Assembly: GCF_003315515.1 (NCBI RefSeq) | Contig: NZ_QNRY01000030.1 | Coordinates: forward strand, 1-50,920 | DNA length: 50,920 nucleotides | Direction of reading: 5' to 3' | From: Brenneria salicis ATCC 15712 = DSM 30166 | GTDB taxonomy: Bacteria; Pseudomonadota; Gammaproteobacteria; Enterobacterales; Enterobacteriaceae | Shown: positions 1 through 16,006 of the stretch, in pieces | Layout: every line of letters starts with the position of its first letter | How positions within the stretch are numbered: the stretch's first letter is position 1 | The notes under the pieces: generated by a model | Told to the model about the DNA's origin: nothing | Databases searched by the model: none | What the model saw: the letters and a program-made list of their open reading frames with translations, nothing else | Made by a program: the position numbers and the translations under genes

Positions 1-17
1 CAGATTGTCTGATTCAA

Positions 18-30
18 TTGTTAAAGAGCA
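18..30 (-). promoter_or_regulatory. rrn leader boxA antitermination site
   Basis: Read on the minus strand this is TGCTCTTTAACAA, the boxA of enterobacterial rRNA leaders, bound by NusB/NusE during rRNA antitermination. The bases that follow to the window edge resemble the E. coli rrn leader ahead of 16S. This places an rrs gene just beyond position 1, read leftward. Confidence 0.9.
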
Positions 31-67
31 GTGCGTACTGGCCTTAGCCACTAACGCGAGGTGGCGT

Positions 68-95
68 ATATTACGCTTTCCTCTTTCAGAGTCAA
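68..95 (-). promoter_or_regulatory. rRNA operon promoter P2
   Basis: Minus-strand promoter with -35 TTGACT (90-95), a 16-bp spacer and -10 TAATAT (68-73), followed by a GC-rich discriminator. The sequence around the -35 resembles E. coli rrn P2. Transcription should start near position 61 and run through boxA into 16S rRNA. Confidence 0.85.
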
Positions 96-165
96 GTGAT
101 TATTCCCCGACTCCCCACTCACCTCACAACCGCGCAAGCCGCTGTCGCCGGGTCAGTGGTGGCGC

Positions 166-193
166 ATTACAGGCACTTATCCGCCGCTGACAA
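166..193 (-). promoter_or_regulatory. rRNA operon promoter P1
   Basis: Minus-strand promoter with -35 TTGTCA (188-193), a 16-bp spacer and -10 TGTAAT (166-171), then GCGCCACCACTGAC, which matches the discriminator and start region of E. coli rrn P1. A-tracts upstream (about 194-240) look like an UP element. The -10 differs from the E. coli TATAAT at one base. hemG lies immediately upstream, as hemG-rrsA do in E. coli. Confidence 0.85.
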
Positions 194-256
194 GCGCTAA
201 ATGCAAAAAAATGATCGAGTGCGTTTTTTTTCGGCAACCCGCTGGTAAAGACGGCG

Positions 257-796
257 TTATGAGGACTTTTTCGCCGTCAATTGCCCGAACGCCTGCGCGA
301 ATCGCGCTACCTGCTGCCAATCTGTATATTCAATTTCTTTACTGCTATCCGTTTCTCCTCCGGTCATCCGCATAATGAGTTGAATCATTACACGATCAAA
401 CCAGCGATAACGCGGATAACGCAGCGCTCCCGCAAAAACACCGCACAAGTCCGGCTGCCAGGGAGAGTTCAACAGGAATTTACGCGTATAAGCGTTCGTT
501 TGAATTGAACGTTTCTCTGGTTTGCGGGCAGTAAGATTGACTGAGAAAAAAGCGCTGGGTATGTATTGTAAATATGCAAGGTTATGGAGAATGAACTGAT
601 CAACCGCAGGATGAAACCGACCATATCGCACAGAAGCGCCGATCAGAATACGATCGTATTTCGTCAAATCAAGATCATGCGCACTAAGTAAGCTAATGAC
701 ATCACACTCCAGCCCTTCTTTTAAGATGTTGGCAATATAAGAGGCGATCGCTCTTGTTTGTCCATCTTTACTCGAAAACAAAATCAACGCTTTCAT
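257..796 (-). CDS. hemG: Menaquinone-dependent protoporphyrinogen IX oxidase HemG
   Basis: Oxidises protoporphyrinogen IX to protoporphyrin IX in heme synthesis, using FMN and passing electrons to the quinone pool at the inner membrane. The product is 179 aa, a long-chain flavodoxin fold. The N-terminus ([20 protein letters not shown]) carries the FMN phosphate loop, and the family motifs ARKPEKR and [10 protein letters not shown] follow. The ATG at 796 was chosen over an in-frame upstream ATG because it matches E. coli HemG and has AAAGGAA just upstream. It sits 20 bp after trkH on the same strand and ahead of the rRNA promoters, the E. coli order. Identification is firm. Confidence 0.95.
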   Translation of the reverse strand: MKALILFSSKDGQTRAIASYIANILKEGLECDVISLLSAHDLDLTKYDRILIGASVRYGRFHPAVDQFILHNLAYLQYIPSAFFSVNLTARKPEKRSIQTNAYTRKFLLNSPWQPDLCGVFAGALRYPRYRWFDRVMIQLIMRMTGGETDSSKEIEYTDWQQVARFAQAFGQLTAKKSS

Positions 797-816
797 TTCG
801 CTATTCCTTTGCCACT

Positions 817-2268
817 TCATTCACGCCAGAATGTCGGCGTGAATAAAACTAAAAGAGTAAACACTTCCAAACGGCCGAACAGCATGGTCAGGATTAAAAT
901 CCACTTCGCGGCATCATTCATGGAAGTGAAGTTGTCCGCGACGACACCCAGACCAGGCCCCAAATTATTTAACGTTGCCGCGACAGCGGTAAACGCGGAA
1001 AAATCATCAACACCTGTCGCAATAACAGCCAACATACTGACGATAAAAACCAGCGCATAGGCGGAAAAAAATCCCCATACGGCTTCAAGTATCCGTTCGG
1101 GCAAGGCTCGATGGCCCAATTTTATCGTGTAAACCGCATTGGGGTGCACCAGTCGTTTCAATTCACGTGAACCTTGCAGAAAAAGCAGCAGAATACGAAT
1201 AACCTTCAATCCCCCGCCGGTCGAGCCAGCACAACCACCAATAAAAGCTGAACATAGGAGCAGTACCGGCAAAAATAAAGGCCATGAAGCAACACTGTCG
1301 GTCATAAAACCTGCCGTCGTCGCCATAGAGACAACCTGGAAAAACGCCTGATTCAGCGTTTGCATAGTGCTGGCATAGACATTGTGAAACCACAGTACGA
1401 CAGTACATACCGTCACCAGGGACATCTGGACAAAAATGAACATCCTAAATTCGGGATCGCGCCAATAAACCCGCAGGCTGCGCCCGCTTAATGCGGCAAA
1501 GTGCAAACCAAAGTTACAACCAGATATCAATAAGAAGATGACAATAATGGTATTAATCGTCGGACTGTTAAAATAGCCGATGCTCGCGTCATGAGTAGAA
1601 AAACCACCTACCGATACCGTTGAGAAGCTGTGACCGATTGCGTCAAAAACCGGCATTCCAGCCAGCCACAGCGCGAGGGCACAGGCAACAGTAAGCAACA
1701 AATAGATTAACCATAGCGTTTTCGCCGTATCAGCAATTCTCGGTCGCATCTTGTTGTCTTTCAGCGGCCCCGGCATTTCTGCGCGATAAAGCTGCATACC
1801 ACCCACGCCCAGAATAGGCAGAATGGCGACCGCCAGGACGATGATCCCCATACCGCCGAACCATTGCAGCATCTGCCGATAGAAGAGTATTGCCTTGGGC
1901 AGTGAATCCAACCCCACCAGCGTGGTCGCCCCTGTCGTGGTCAGACCGGAAAAAGACTCGAAAAAAGCATCCGTAAAACCAAGATTCGGATGTTCGGCAA
2001 ATAGGAAAGGCAATGCCCCGACACTACCGAGCACGGTCCAGAACAGGACCACTATCAGGAATCCTTCCCGCGATTTCAACTCATGGCGTTGCTTGCGGTT
2101 AGGCAGCCAAAGCATTATCCCGATAGCCAGTGCGACAAAAAATGTCTGGATGAAAGCCCGACCAGCGCCATCACGGTAGATTAAGGCCACCAGTCCGGGG
2201 ATAAACATTGTCCCGGAAAAAAGGATAACCAGCAGGCCTACAATTCGGGTTATGGCACGCAAATGCAT
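817..2268 (-). CDS. trkH: Trk potassium uptake system membrane protein TrkH
   Basis: Potassium-translocating subunit of the low-affinity Trk system. It works with the NAD-binding regulator TrkA at the inner membrane. The 483 aa equal the E. coli length and the sequence is nearly collinear. The pore-loop signatures of the TrkH/HKT superfamily are visible: [24 protein letters not shown] and LNNLGPGLG, each between hydrophobic helices. It lies between yigZ (39 bp upstream) and hemG, so yigZ-trkH-hemG probably share a transcript. Confidence 0.97.
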   Translation of the reverse strand: MHLRAITRIVGLLVILFSGTMFIPGLVALIYRDGAGRAFIQTFFVALAIGIMLWLPNRKQRHELKSREGFLIVVLFWTVLGSVGALPFLFAEHPNLGFTDAFFESFSGLTTTGATTLVGLDSLPKAILFYRQMLQWFGGMGIIVLAVAILPILGVGGMQLYRAEMPGPLKDNKMRPRIADTAKTLWLIYLLLTVACALALWLAGMPVFDAIGHSFSTVSVGGFSTHDASIGYFNSPTINTIIVIFLLISGCNFGLHFAALSGRSLRVYWRDPEFRMFIFVQMSLVTVCTVVLWFHNVYASTMQTLNQAFFQVVSMATTAGFMTDSVASWPLFLPVLLLCSAFIGGCAGSTGGGLKVIRILLLFLQGSRELKRLVHPNAVYTIKLGHRALPERILEAVWGFFSAYALVFIVSMLAVIATGVDDFSAFTAVAATLNNLGPGLGVVADNFTSMNDAAKWILILTMLFGRLEVFTLLVLFTPTFWRE

Positions 2269-2307
2269 TGCAAAAATTCCTTAGTGATTCATAAAACTGC
2301 GCTGGGA

Positions 2308-2922
2308 TTATTGTGAAATTGGCAATAAATGCAACGAACCACGACTCAGATCGCGCAATCTCACCGCCGCGTCCTCTTCCCCGTGAACAGGAATAGACAA
2401 ACGCAGTGCCACCTCCGCACCGTATTCACTATGCAGGATTTGTCCGCCGAGTTGATATATCAGCACCTCGACCTGAGCCAGTAGCGCATAGTCACATCGT
2501 AAATCATATTCTTTCTGTAACACTTTCTCTTGCTGCGGCATCAACCTCAAAGCCTGTTGAACACCACCGCCATAGGCTTTCACCAGCCCGCCAGTACCCA
2601 GTTGTATTCCACCATAGTAACGAACGACGACCGCAGTAATTTCGCCGACACCGCTTCCCATCAGTTGCGCCAGCATCGGCTTGCCCGCGGTTCCTGAAGG
2701 TTCGCCATCATCAGAAAAGCCTAGTTGCTGAGAATCATCCGGGGCGCCTGCCACAAATGCCCAGCAATGATGACCCGCTGCGGGATGCCATTCCTTTACC
2801 TGCTGAATAAAGGCTTTTGCGGCATCTGTCCCTTGCGTAGGCGCCAGCATGGTAATAAAACGGCTTTTTTTGATTTCCTCCGTGAAACTTACTGTCTCAA
2901 GGGGGATCGAATAACACTGCAT
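2308..2922 (-). CDS. yigZ: IMPACT family protein YigZ
   Basis: A 204-aa protein of the YigZ/IMPACT family, whose exact bacterial role is not settled; the eukaryotic relative is a translation regulator. The N-terminal domain holds the family pattern SRFITMLAPTQ, then HHCWAF, DDGEPSGTAGKPML and the glycine-rich VVRYYGGIQLGTGGLVKAY. A smaller ferredoxin-like C-terminal domain follows. The start ATG overlaps the pepQ stop as TGATG, which suggests translational coupling. The pepQ-yigZ-trkH-hemG order is that of E. coli. Confidence 0.92.
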   Translation of the reverse strand: MQCYSIPLETVSFTEEIKKSRFITMLAPTQGTDAAKAFIQQVKEWHPAAGHHCWAFVAGAPDDSQQLGFSDDGEPSGTAGKPMLAQLMGSGVGEITAVVVRYYGGIQLGTGGLVKAYGGGVQQALRLMPQQEKVLQKEYDLRCDYALLAQVEVLIYQLGGQILHSEYGAEVALRLSIPVHGEEDAAVRLRDLSRGSLHLLPISQ

Positions 2923-4253
2923 CAGGCCAGATTCTGATCGCGAGTCATGTTCTCAACACGCTTTTCATGAATGACAATATTATCTTCAATGCGGATGCCG
3001 CCAAACGGTTTCAACGCATCGATCCTCTGCCAGTCGAAATGCTGGCTGAATGCGCCGGAACGCCAGGGTTCAAGTAACGACTCGATGAAGTAAATGCCGG
3101 GTTCGATAGTCAATACCATGCCCGGTTCAAGAATCCGGGTACAACGCAAATAAGGATGTTGAGAAGGCGCCGCCAGACAAGTGCCGCGATCATCCTGCAT
3201 AAAACCTGCGACATCATGGACCTGTAGCCCTAATGCATGGCCTAATCCATGTGGAAAGAAAGGCGCGGTCAGTCCGTTTTCCACAATCGCTTCGGCGCTG
3301 ATCCCCTGAATCAACTGATGTGATTTCAACAAATTCGCAATACGTTGATGCATTTGCAGGTGGTAATCGGTATAGCGAACGCCACCCTGAATGGTATCGA
3401 TCAGACTGATCTGTTCCTGATTCAGATCTTTGACCAGCGCGGCAAACGCATTATCGCTCAGGGAAGAATACGTGCGCGTCAAATCAGCCGCATAGCCATT
3501 ATATTCCGCGCCCGCATCAATCAGAAAACTGCGCACTTCCGATGGAACCTGATGCTCCAGTTGGGTGTAATGCAATACTGCGGCATGCTCATTCAACGCG
3601 ATAATGTTGCTATAAGGCACATCGGTATCGCGATGACCGGTCGCCGTCAGGTAGGCCAAATTGATATCAAATTCGCTCATACCGGACAGAAAGGCTTCAT
3701 GTGCGGCACGATGCCCGACCACCGCGGTTTTCTGCGCTTCCCGCATGCAGACCAGTTCATAGTCGGTTTTATAAGCGCGGTGATAGTGCAGATAATCCAG
3801 CACACCCTGCGGATTGATGTTTTCCGCCTGTATACCTAAATCCAGCGCACGCTGTGGGGTACAGCCAAGATAAGCCACACGCTGGCGCGGCATCGGGAGC
3901 AATGTGCCGATATCGTCGGCATGACGTAAAACCGAGATCTCGATGTCGTTGGTCCAGAAACTGTCTGGTATGGGAGCGACGTTATGCCAGTAATCGATCG
4001 GCGAATAGAACCACAATTTGGGCGGATTGACCCCATCCACCCATAGCCAGCAATGGGGGACCTGTGTCACCGGAACCCAGGCTTTAAACTGCGGATTGAC
4101 CTTAAAGGGGTAGTCGTGATCGTCCAGAAATACGGTCAAGCACTCACCAGAATGAATTAACAACGCATCAAGCCGATGCCGTTCCAGAACGGCCTGTGTG
4201 CGCTGCTGCAACGTCGCCAGATGATGGTGATATAAAGAAGCCAGTTTTTCCAT
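2922..4253 (-). CDS. pepQ: Xaa-Pro dipeptidase PepQ
   Basis: Cytosolic metallopeptidase that splits dipeptides with C-terminal proline; the E. coli enzyme also hydrolyses organophosphate triesters. The 443 aa match the family length. The M24 pita-bread metal site is intact: the Asp pair in [19 protein letters not shown], the His in [11 protein letters not shown], and the Glu residues in LTIEPGIYF and [10 protein letters not shown]. It is divergent from fadB across a short control region, as in E. coli, and is the first gene of a probable pepQ-yigZ-trkH-hemG unit. Confidence 0.96.
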   Translation of the reverse strand: MEKLASLYHHHLATLQQRTQAVLERHRLDALLIHSGECLTVFLDDHDYPFKVNPQFKAWVPVTQVPHCWLWVDGVNPPKLWFYSPIDYWHNVAPIPDSFWTNDIEISVLRHADDIGTLLPMPRQRVAYLGCTPQRALDLGIQAENINPQGVLDYLHYHRAYKTDYELVCMREAQKTAVVGHRAAHEAFLSGMSEFDINLAYLTATGHRDTDVPYSNIIALNEHAAVLHYTQLEHQVPSEVRSFLIDAGAEYNGYAADLTRTYSSLSDNAFAALVKDLNQEQISLIDTIQGGVRYTDYHLQMHQRIANLLKSHQLIQGISAEAIVENGLTAPFFPHGLGHALGLQVHDVAGFMQDDRGTCLAAPSQHPYLRCTRILEPGMVLTIEPGIYFIESLLEPWRSGAFSQHFDWQRIDALKPFGGIRIEDNIVIHEKRVENMTRDQNLA

Positions 4254-4395
4254 GTAGATCCCTGTTCGTCACAACACGATCTTTCTATTTTAACACAGCC
4301 GCGTCTCAACGACAGTTTCTGCTGCTTTGTGATCTAACCGGCAAAAAATCAATCTCTCGTTTGCAAAAAATTAACATTATAATCACAATTCAATC

Positions 4396-4412
4396 ATCTG
4401 GTCGTACCAGAG
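4396..4412 (+). promoter_or_regulatory. FadR operator upstream of fadBA
   Basis: ATCTGGTCGTACCAGAG is a near-perfect inverted repeat matching the FadR site found at E. coli fadB (TGGT-N-ACCA type core). It lies 25 bp before the fadB start. FadR would repress fadBA until long-chain acyl-CoA releases it. The match is seen directly; regulation is inferred from the family. Confidence 0.85.
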
Positions 4413-4437
4413 TTTACCCCTGTCTCTGGAGATGAAC

Positions 4438-7802
<3,365 letters not shown>

Positions 7803-7812
7803 GTTCGTCGAC

Positions 7813-7847
7813 ATAAAAACCCCGTTGATGACAAGCAGGGTTTTTAT
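7813..7847. terminator. Bidirectional terminator between fadA and fre
   Basis: ATAAAAACCC and GGGTTTTTAT form arms around a short loop. The A-tract on one side and the T-tract on the other let it work for both convergent genes, fadA (plus) and fre (minus). Confidence 0.8.
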
Positions 7848-7870
7848 ATTCACAGATTATGGTAATAGGT

Positions 7871-8572
7871 TTAGATAAACGAAAAGGCATCGCTGAACAT
7901 GTGGGCGGCAAGCGCACCGCGTTCATTGCAGAAACGCTCCCGTGCGATTTTCGCCATTTCAAAACGACCAGCAATATAAATATCCTGATCGGCTAATGAG
8001 CCGTAATCCTGCAACACCGCGCTTAACACCGTACCGGTTCGTCCACGCCAACCCTCTTCAGGCTGCTCGACCACCGGAATAACCTGCAAATTAGGATATT
8101 GCTGCGTCAGTTTTTCCAGTTCGCCAAGGTCATAGAGATGCTTGCTTTCCCTTCCCCCCCAGTAAATCGAAACAGGGCGTTCAGGCTGCTGCGCCAGTGC
8201 CGTCAGCAGAATAGAGCGGGCATATGAAAAACCGGTTCCGCCGGCAATCAACACCAACGGACGCTGGCTGTCTTCCCGTAGCCAGGCTTCACCATGCGGG
8301 ATATCCACCGTCAGAACTTTCTCTTTAAGAATGCGTTCCATCACCGCCATCGCATACAGATTCAGTTCGGACGCGCCAATGTGTAACTCGATGAAATTCT
8401 GATCCATTGGCGTTGACGCCAATGAGAAAGGACGCTTATCGCGATCGTCCATCACCACCACCAGATACTGACCTGCACGAAAAGAAAAAGGCGCCTCAGG
8501 TAATAAGCGAACGCGATAAACCGTGTCGGTTATGGCCTCTACCAAGGTAACTTTACAGCTCAATGTTGTCAT
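7871..8572 (-). CDS. fre: NAD(P)H-flavin reductase Fre
   Basis: Cytosolic reductase giving free reduced flavins from NAD(P)H; in E. coli it also supports ferric reduction and ribonucleotide reductase activation. The product is 233 aa, the E. coli length. The flavin-binding RPFSLAS motif is near residue 45 and the nucleotide-binding [10 protein letters not shown] near 110; it ends in GDAFAFI-like SDAFSFI. The ATG at 8572 (MTTLSCKV) matches E. coli better than the upstream ATG at 8593. It lies 53 bp after ubiD on the same strand, the E. coli ubiD-fre order. Confidence 0.95.
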   Translation of the reverse strand: MTTLSCKVTLVEAITDTVYRVRLLPEAPFSFRAGQYLVVVMDDRDKRPFSLASTPMDQNFIELHIGASELNLYAMAVMERILKEKVLTVDIPHGEAWLREDSQRPLVLIAGGTGFSYARSILLTALAQQPERPVSIYWGGRESKHLYDLGELEKLTQQYPNLQVIPVVEQPEEGWRGRTGTVLSAVLQDYGSLADQDIYIAGRFEMAKIARERFCNERGALAAHMFSDAFSFI

Positions 8573-8625
8573 GCATTCCCTCTGTAGGGTCATAAAAGCA
8601 AAACTGAGAACAGAGCAATAACCAC

Positions 8626-10122
8626 TTAACGCCGGGGTTCTCTGTCATTAAAAATAGCAAGCTCGTCCCATATGGCATCAATACGGGCGCATACCTGTGG
8701 ATCTTTTTTGATCGGATGTCCCCACTCGCGCTGTGTTTCGCCCGGCCATTTATTGGTGGCGTCCAGTCCCATTTTGGAACCTAAACCGGAAACCGGCGAG
8801 GCGAAATCCAGATAGTCGATTGGTGTATTTTCCACGATTACGGTGTCGCGTGCCGGATCCATACGTGTGGTGATCGCCCAGATCACATCTTTCCAGTCAC
8901 GGGCGTTAATGTCATCGTCACAGACAATAACAAACTTCGTGTACATAAACTGCCGTAAAAAAGACCAGACGCCCATCATGACGCGTTTCGCATGACCGGC
9001 GTACTGCTTCTTCATGGTAACTACCGCCAGACGATAAGAGCAACCCTCCGGGGGCAAATAAAAATCGACAATTTCAGGAAACTGCTTTTGCAGAATGGGA
9101 ACAAAGACTTCGTTCAGCGCCACGCCCAATACCGCCGGTTCATCGGGCGGTCGCCCCGTATAAGTGGAATGATAAATCGCGTCACTCCGCTGGGTAATGT
9201 GGGTGACCGTAAACACCGGGAAATTATCGACCTCATTGTAGTAACCGGTATGATCGCCATACGGCCCTTCCGGTGCCATTTCACCCGCTTCAATATAGCC
9301 TTCCAGAACGATTTCCGTACTGGCGGGCACTTCCAGATCATTAGACAAGCATTGCACGACTTCTGTTTTATGGCCGCGCAATAAACCGGCAAAAGCATAC
9401 TCGGATAACGTATCCGGGACAGGGGTTACCGCCGCCAAAATTGTCGCTGGATCAGCACCCAACGCGACAGAAACCGGAAAACGCTGTCCGGGATTTTCCT
9501 GACACCATTCCTGAAAGTCCAGCGCCCCGCCGCGATGCGATAACCACCGCATAATCAGCTTGTTTTTCCCCAGCAGTTGCTGGCGGTAAATCCCCAGATT
9601 CTGGCGCTCTTTATTCGGCCCGCGCGTGACAGTCAGCCCCCAGGTAATGAGCGGCGCCGCATCCTCCGGCCAGCACTGCATTACAGGTATTCGATGCAAA
9701 TCAACATCATCGCCTTGCCACACTTGTTCCTGACATGGCGCGGACGATAATCGCTTGGTCGGCATGTTCAACACCTGCCGGAACTTCGGCATTTTATCCA
9801 CCAGATCACGAAATCCTTTTGGTGGCTCGGGCTCTTTCAAAAATGCCAGCAATTTTCCGACTTCGCGCAAGGCATTGACATCTTCCTGCCCCATACCGAG
9901 CGCGACACGCTTCGGCGTGCCAAATAAATTGCACAGCACCGGCATGTCATAACCCTTCGGGTTTTCAAACAACAATGCTGGCCCCTCCGCACGCAAGGTA
10001 CGGTCGGCAATTTCCGTCATTTCAAGATAGGGATCAATGGGCTGGCTAATTCGTTTCAATTCACCCCTCTCTTCCAGCAACGAGAGGAATTCGCGTAAGT
10101 CACGGTATTTCATGCTGATCAT
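8626..10122 (-). CDS. ubiD: 4-hydroxy-3-polyprenylbenzoate decarboxylase UbiD
   Basis: Removes the carboxyl group from 3-octaprenyl-4-hydroxybenzoate in ubiquinone synthesis, using prenylated FMN supplied by UbiX. The 498 aa agree with E. coli (497), and the sequence aligns from [13 protein letters not shown] to the C-terminal NDREPRR. The conserved catalytic region [14 protein letters not shown], with its acidic residue, is present at about 290. It heads a ubiD-fre unit and is divergent from rfaH, as in E. coli. Confidence 0.97.
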   Translation of the reverse strand: MISMKYRDLREFLSLLEERGELKRISQPIDPYLEMTEIADRTLRAEGPALLFENPKGYDMPVLCNLFGTPKRVALGMGQEDVNALREVGKLLAFLKEPEPPKGFRDLVDKMPKFRQVLNMPTKRLSSAPCQEQVWQGDDVDLHRIPVMQCWPEDAAPLITWGLTVTRGPNKERQNLGIYRQQLLGKNKLIMRWLSHRGGALDFQEWCQENPGQRFPVSVALGADPATILAAVTPVPDTLSEYAFAGLLRGHKTEVVQCLSNDLEVPASTEIVLEGYIEAGEMAPEGPYGDHTGYYNEVDNFPVFTVTHITQRSDAIYHSTYTGRPPDEPAVLGVALNEVFVPILQKQFPEIVDFYLPPEGCSYRLAVVTMKKQYAGHAKRVMMGVWSFLRQFMYTKFVIVCDDDINARDWKDVIWAITTRMDPARDTVIVENTPIDYLDFASPVSGLGSKMGLDATNKWPGETQREWGHPIKKDPQVCARIDAIWDELAIFNDREPRR

Positions 10123-10303
10123 CGGGGCAGTCTGTCGAGGCGACCATTATAAAGTTTCTTGTTAAGCCTGTCGCTTCTTCGTGCGGCTATTTATAGCGAG
10201 TCCCCAGGACATCCCCATCAGGAAGGCAAAACCATGTTAAAAATTTTTTATCCGGCTCCGCTTTTGTTATGCTTGCCTGTCATAATCATGGGTCTGTGAA
10301 ATT

Positions 10304-10792
10304 ATGGAAGTCTGGTACTTACTATATTGTAAACGTGGTCAACTGCTTCGGGCGAAAAAGCATCTTGAACGCCAGGATGTGGCCTGCATGAGCCCCATGA
10401 TCACACTGGATAAAATTGTGCGTGGTAAACGTACCGAGGTTTGCGAACCGCTCTTTCCGAACTATCTGTTTGTCGAATTCGATCCTGAGCGAATCCACAC
10501 CACCACAATCAGCGCCACCCGTGGCGTCAGTAATTTCGTGCGCTTCGGCAATGTGCCAGCCATCATCCCTCAGCAGGTGATAGACGATCTGTTATTACAT
10601 CCAACGCAAGGAATTACCGATCCTCAGACCCCGCAACCGGGTGATGAAGTGTTGATTACCGACGGCATTTTCAGCGGCCTGCAAGCAATCTATACCGAAC
10701 CCGATGGTGAAGCCCGTTCGATGCTGTTGTTGAATTTTCTGAACAAACAGGTTCGGCAAAGTATTGATAATCGGCAGTTTCAGAAAATGTAA
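10304..10792 (+). CDS. rfaH: Transcription/translation regulator RfaH
   Basis: NusG paralogue that binds RNA polymerase paused at ops elements and lets it read long operons such as LPS core, O-antigen and capsule genes; it also recruits ribosomes. The product is 162 aa. The N-terminal NGN domain begins [20 protein letters not shown] and contains [12 protein letters not shown]; a linker and the KOW-type C-terminal domain follow. It is a single gene divergent from ubiD, with a 181-bp gap holding both promoters. No ops element was seen in this window. Confidence 0.96.
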   Translation: MEVWYLLYCKRGQLLRAKKHLERQDVACMSPMITLDKIVRGKRTEVCEPLFPNYLFVEFDPERIHTTTISATRGVSNFVRFGNVPAIIPQQVIDDLLLHPTQGITDPQTPQPGDEVLITDGIFSGLQAIYTEPDGEARSMLLLNFLNKQVRQSIDNRQFQKM

Positions 10793-10796
10793 TCTC

Positions 10797-10823
10797 GTCA
10801 GAGCGACAGCAAGCCGCTCTGAC
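10797..10823. terminator. Hairpin between convergent rfaH and hemB
   Basis: GTCAGAGCG and CGCTCTGAC form a perfect 9-bp stem with a 9-nt loop, 5 bp after the rfaH stop and 15 bp beyond the hemB stop. There is no clear T-tract, so an intrinsic terminator is plausible but weak. Confidence 0.5.
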
Positions 10824-10837
10824 ATGGCGCCGCCCGA

Positions 10838-12660
<1,823 letters not shown>

Positions 12661-12700
12661 GAACTGGTTATCCGTCTATTGCCGCTACCCTGACAAACAA

Positions 12701-12719
12701 AGCCTCTCAAAGAGAGGCC
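12701..12719 (-). terminator. Terminator after tatC
   Basis: GCCTCTC and GAGAGGC form a 7-bp stem with a 3-nt loop. On the minus strand it is followed by TTTGTTTG. It lies between the tatC stop and the tatD start, so it would reduce read-through from tatABC into tatD. Confidence 0.7.
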
Positions 12720-12756
12720 ATTTTCGTTACCACATCCGCATACAGGAACAATCACG

Positions 12757-13509
12757 TTACGGCGAAGGTTCTTCGGTTTCCGTCTGACGACCTTTCCCCA
12801 CATAAAACCGGGCGAAAAATACGCCGATTTCAAACAACAGATACATCGGGATCGCCAATAGCGTCTGAGAAAACACATCCGGCGGCGTCAATAACATGCC
12901 GACGACAAACGCTCCGACCAGAATATAAGGGCGTTTCTTTTTCAGATCCTCCGGAGTAATCACTCCGCTCCAGCATAGCAAGACAATGGCGATGGGCACT
13001 TCAAACGATACGCCAAAGGCCATAAACAACGCCATGACGAAGTCGAGATAGTTGTTGATGTCTGTCGCAATCAGCACTCCTTCCGGGGCGGTTTTCGCAA
13101 AGAAGCCAAACGCCAGCGGGAAAATCACAAAGTAGGCGAACGCCATACCCGCGTAGAACAGCAGACTACTGGAAACCAGCAACGGCATCATCAGACGGCG
13201 TTCATGTTTGTATAACGCCGGGGCAACGAATGCCCAGACCTGATACAACACCAGCGGCGCGGAGACAAATACCGATACGATCATCGTCAGTTTGATGGGC
13301 GTGAAAAAAGGCGATGCGACATCGGTGGCAATCATGCTAGCCCCGACCGGAAGCTGCTTAATCAGCGGAGCGGAAACCATCTGATAAATGTCGTTAGCGA
13401 AATATACCAGGCACAGGAACACTGCCAGTATGCAAATAATACTGTTCAGTAACCGTTTACGCAGTTCGATCAGGTGGCTAATCAGCGGTTGAGTATCTTC
13501 AGCAGCCAT
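12757..13509 (-). CDS. tatC: Sec-independent protein translocase subunit TatC
   Basis: Core membrane subunit of the twin-arginine translocase. With TatB it binds the RR signal peptide of folded cargo. The product is 250 aa with six hydrophobic segments. The N-terminal cytoplasmic region [14 protein letters not shown] is the conserved signal-binding part, and the motif [14 protein letters not shown] is present. The start is 3 bp after the tatB stop; it is the third gene of tatABC. Confidence 0.96.
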   Translation of the reverse strand: MAAEDTQPLISHLIELRKRLLNSIICILAVFLCLVYFANDIYQMVSAPLIKQLPVGASMIATDVASPFFTPIKLTMIVSVFVSAPLVLYQVWAFVAPALYKHERRLMMPLLVSSSLLFYAGMAFAYFVIFPLAFGFFAKTAPEGVLIATDINNYLDFVMALFMAFGVSFEVPIAIVLLCWSGVITPEDLKKKRPYILVGAFVVGMLLTPPDVFSQTLLAIPMYLLFEIGVFFARFYVGKGRQTETEEPSP

Positions 13510-13512
13510 AAA

Positions 13513-14022
13513 CTAACGATCATCACTTGTTTGGTGGAGAGAAACAGCTGGAGACTGTTCAGATTTGGGTTTGGTCGGTGTAACCAGATCTGCGGCAACC
13601 TGGCTGCTGTGCGGAATATGCTCTTCCGACGTTGATGATGGCGTTTTTTCAACCTCAACCACGCCGTCATGAATCGCTTCAGGATCATTCAGCGGCTGAT
13701 TTGTCGACGGATCCTCATCGGTCGGTGATGTTGAATAACTGCGCTTCATTGTTTCCGCCGCTTCTTTGAGTTCATCCATGGACGCTTTCAATTCCGGCGA
13801 CAAATTTCGCAGACTAGCTTTTTCCACCTTCTTCAGGCTTTCCTGCAACTCCTGCAATTTCAATTCCTGCGACAACTCATTCTGAACCGTGGACGCCAGC
13901 GAACGCAGCGTTCTAATCCAGCTAGCCACCGTTCTTACTGCGACCGGTAATCGTTCAGGCCCAAGCACCACCAGGCCGATCACCATAACCAGCAACAGTT
14001 CGCCAAACCCGATATCAAACAC
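13513..14022 (-). CDS. tatB: Sec-independent protein translocase subunit TatB
   Basis: Partner of TatC in the twin-arginine signal receptor complex. The product is 169 aa: an N-terminal membrane helix ([20 protein letters not shown]) with the conserved Glu and GPERLP hinge, an amphipathic helix, then a long polar acidic tail. The start codon is GTG at 14022, as in E. coli tatB. Gaps of 3 bp separate it from tatA and tatC, so the three are one operon. Confidence 0.95.
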   Translation of the reverse strand: MFDIGFGELLLVMVIGLVVLGPERLPVAVRTVASWIRTLRSLASTVQNELSQELKLQELQESLKKVEKASLRNLSPELKASMDELKEAAETMKRSYSTSPTDEDPSTNQPLNDPEAIHDGVVEVEKTPSSTSEEHIPHSSQVAADLVTPTKPKSEQSPAVSLHQTSDDR

Positions 14023-14025
14023 CGA

Positions 14026-14286
14026 TTATACCTGCTCTTTATGCTGACTCTTGGCGTCGTCTTGCTTCGTTTCCGGCTGTTCTTCCGCGATAGACTTGGT
14101 CGCAAAATCCGCATCTTGCTCCGTCTTATCCGCACTGCCAGACGGCTTATCATCACTCATCGCTTTTTTAAAACCTTTGATTGAGGCGCCCAGATCGGAA
14201 CCCAGCGTTCTCAACTTGTTGGTGCCAAAAAGCAATACGACGATCACCGCGATAATCAACAAGTTCCAAATACTAATGCCGCCCAT
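14026..14286 (-). CDS. tatA: Sec-independent protein translocase subunit TatA
   Basis: Channel-forming subunit of the Tat translocase. The product is 86 aa: an N-terminal helix ([20 protein letters not shown]), the hinge GTNKL, an amphipathic helix with [15 protein letters not shown] and a charged tail ending KEQV, as in E. coli. The ATG at 14286 matches E. coli and has AGAGG upstream; an in-frame ATG 6 codons earlier is less likely. First gene of tatABC, 82 bp after ubiB. Confidence 0.95.
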   Translation of the reverse strand: MGGISIWNLLIIAVIVVLLFGTNKLRTLGSDLGASIKGFKKAMSDDKPSGSADKTEQDADFATKSIAEEQPETKQDDAKSQHKEQV

Positions 14287-14368
14287 ATCGTTTACCTCTT
14301 GCAAAAAAGGGGGTCATAAAAATTACCATCATTCTATAAGGTAATCCTGCTATGCATCATGATCTGTT

Positions 14369-16006
14369 TCAACGAGTTCGACGCCAGCCAATAATCCAGG
14401 CGACAATTCCCGCAGCCATCAATCCCGAAGGAACGATATTGGCTTCAACATGGCTTACCAGTAACACCGTACCACTGATCAGCAACGTTGCGCCAATACC
14501 CAACAGATAACGGGACTGTCCCTGACGAACATGCTGAGCCCGTAATTCGTAGGCAAGCTTATCGACACTCTGTTTCAGCATCTTATGCTGGCGCAAGCCG
14601 TCATAAAATAATTCCGGGATTTCGGGAAGTTTCTCCGCCCAAAACGGCGCTTTTTCTTTTAAGGCACGAACCATCGCCGGTAATCCAACCTGCTCTTTCA
14701 GCCAGGTTTCCAAAAACGGTTTCGCCGTCTTCCACAGATCAAGCTGGGGATAGAGTTGTCGCCCGATGCCTTCGATATAGAGCAGGGTTTTCTGCAACAG
14801 CACCAATTGCGGCTGGACTTCCATGTTAAAACGACGCGCCGTATTAAACAGATTCAATAATACATGTCCGAATGAAATTTCCGCTAACGGCTTTTCAAAA
14901 ATAGGCTCACAGACAGTGCGAATAGCAAATTCAAAATCTTCAACGTTGGTATCCGCAGGCACCCAGCCGGAATCCACATGCAACTCGGCGACTTTGCGAT
15001 AATCACGATTGAAGAAGGCGATAAAGTTCTCTGCCAGATAACGCTTATCTTCTTTGTTCAACGAACCGACGATACCGCAGTCAATCCCGATATACTGCGG
15101 GTCCTCGGGATGTTGGTGATTGATAAAGATATTGCCGGGGTGCATATCCGCATGAAAGAAACTGTCGCGGAATACCTGGGTGAAGAAAACCTGTACGCCG
15201 CGCTCCGCCAGAAGCTGCATATTCGTTCCGTTGGCTTGCAGCGCAGCAATATCCGAAACCGGAATACCATAAATACGCTCCATGACCAACACGCTCTCGC
15301 TGCAATAATCCGAGTATACTTCTGGAATATATAGCATCGGGCTTGCTTCAAAATTGCGTCTCAGTTGAATCGCATTCGCCGCTTCACGCAGCAGATTCAA
15401 CTCATCAAGCAGGGATTTTTCATATTCCTGCACCACTTCCCGCGGGCGAAGACGTCGTCCGTCGGGCATAAGCCTTGGCAACCAGCCCGCCAGCCTCTTC
15501 ATAAGACACATATCGGCCTTGATGATCGGTAAAATATCGGGACGAATCACCTTGATGACAATGTCTTTTCCCGTACTTTTCAGACGTGCGGTATGCACTT
15601 GGGCAATTGAGGCCGAGGCCAGCGGTTTGATGTCAAAATCATCGAACCAACCTTCCAGCCGCCCCCCTAACGAAAGCTCAATTTGCTGGCGCGCCAGTTT
15701 GCCGTCAAAGGGCTCGACACGATCTTGCAGCATAGCCAGTTGATCAGCGATGGCAGGCGGAAACAGATCGCGTCGCGTCGACATCATCTGACCGAATTTG
15801 ATCCAGACCGGGCCCAGTTCCTGCAACGCCAACCGCAGGCGTTCTCCCAATGGCATGTTGCGATGTTGGTTCGGCAACCAGAACAACATACGGCGTCCCA
15901 AACGCAGGGGGATCGTCAAACGCATTTTGGGGATCAGTTCATCCAGACCGTAGCTCAGCAAAACGCGAACGATGCTGTAAAGGCGAATCAGCTCACCAGG
16001 CATCAT
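14369..16006 (-). CDS. ubiB: Ubiquinone biosynthesis kinase-like protein UbiB
   Basis: Atypical kinase/ATPase of the ABC1/ADCK family needed for ubiquinone synthesis, probably acting on lipid intermediates at the membrane. The product is 545 aa. The family KxGQ motif appears as [18 protein letters not shown], with [17 protein letters not shown] and IDCGIVG of the kinase-like core. Two hydrophobic segments at the C-terminus serve as membrane anchor. Its start overlaps the ubiJ stop by 4 nt (ATGA), showing coupling in the ubiE-ubiJ-ubiB operon. Confidence 0.96.
   Translation of the reverse strand: MMPGELIRLYSIVRVLLSYGLDELIPKMRLTIPLRLGRRMLFWLPNQHRNMPLGERLRLALQELGPVWIKFGQMMSTRRDLFPPAIADQLAMLQDRVEPFDGKLARQQIELSLGGRLEGWFDDFDIKPLASASIAQVHTARLKSTGKDIVIKVIRPDILPIIKADMCLMKRLAGWLPRLMPDGRRLRPREVVQEYEKSLLDELNLLREAANAIQLRRNFEASPMLYIPEVYSDYCSESVLVMERIYGIPVSDIAALQANGTNMQLLAERGVQVFFTQVFRDSFFHADMHPGNIFINHQHPEDPQYIGIDCGIVGSLNKEDKRYLAENFIAFFNRDYRKVAELHVDSGWVPADTNVEDFEFAIRTVCEPIFEKPLAEISFGHVLLNLFNTARRFNMEVQPQLVLLQKTLLYIEGIGRQLYPQLDLWKTAKPFLETWLKEQVGLPAMVRALKEKAPFWAEKLPEIPELFYDGLRQHKMLKQSVDKLAYELRAQHVRQGQSRYLLGIGATLLISGTVLLVSHVEANIVPSGLMAAGIVAWIIGWRRTR

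Noticed and set aside
1-190. Open frame of 61 codons at the left edge
   Set aside because: It lies across the rRNA P1, P2 and boxA elements on the opposite strand.
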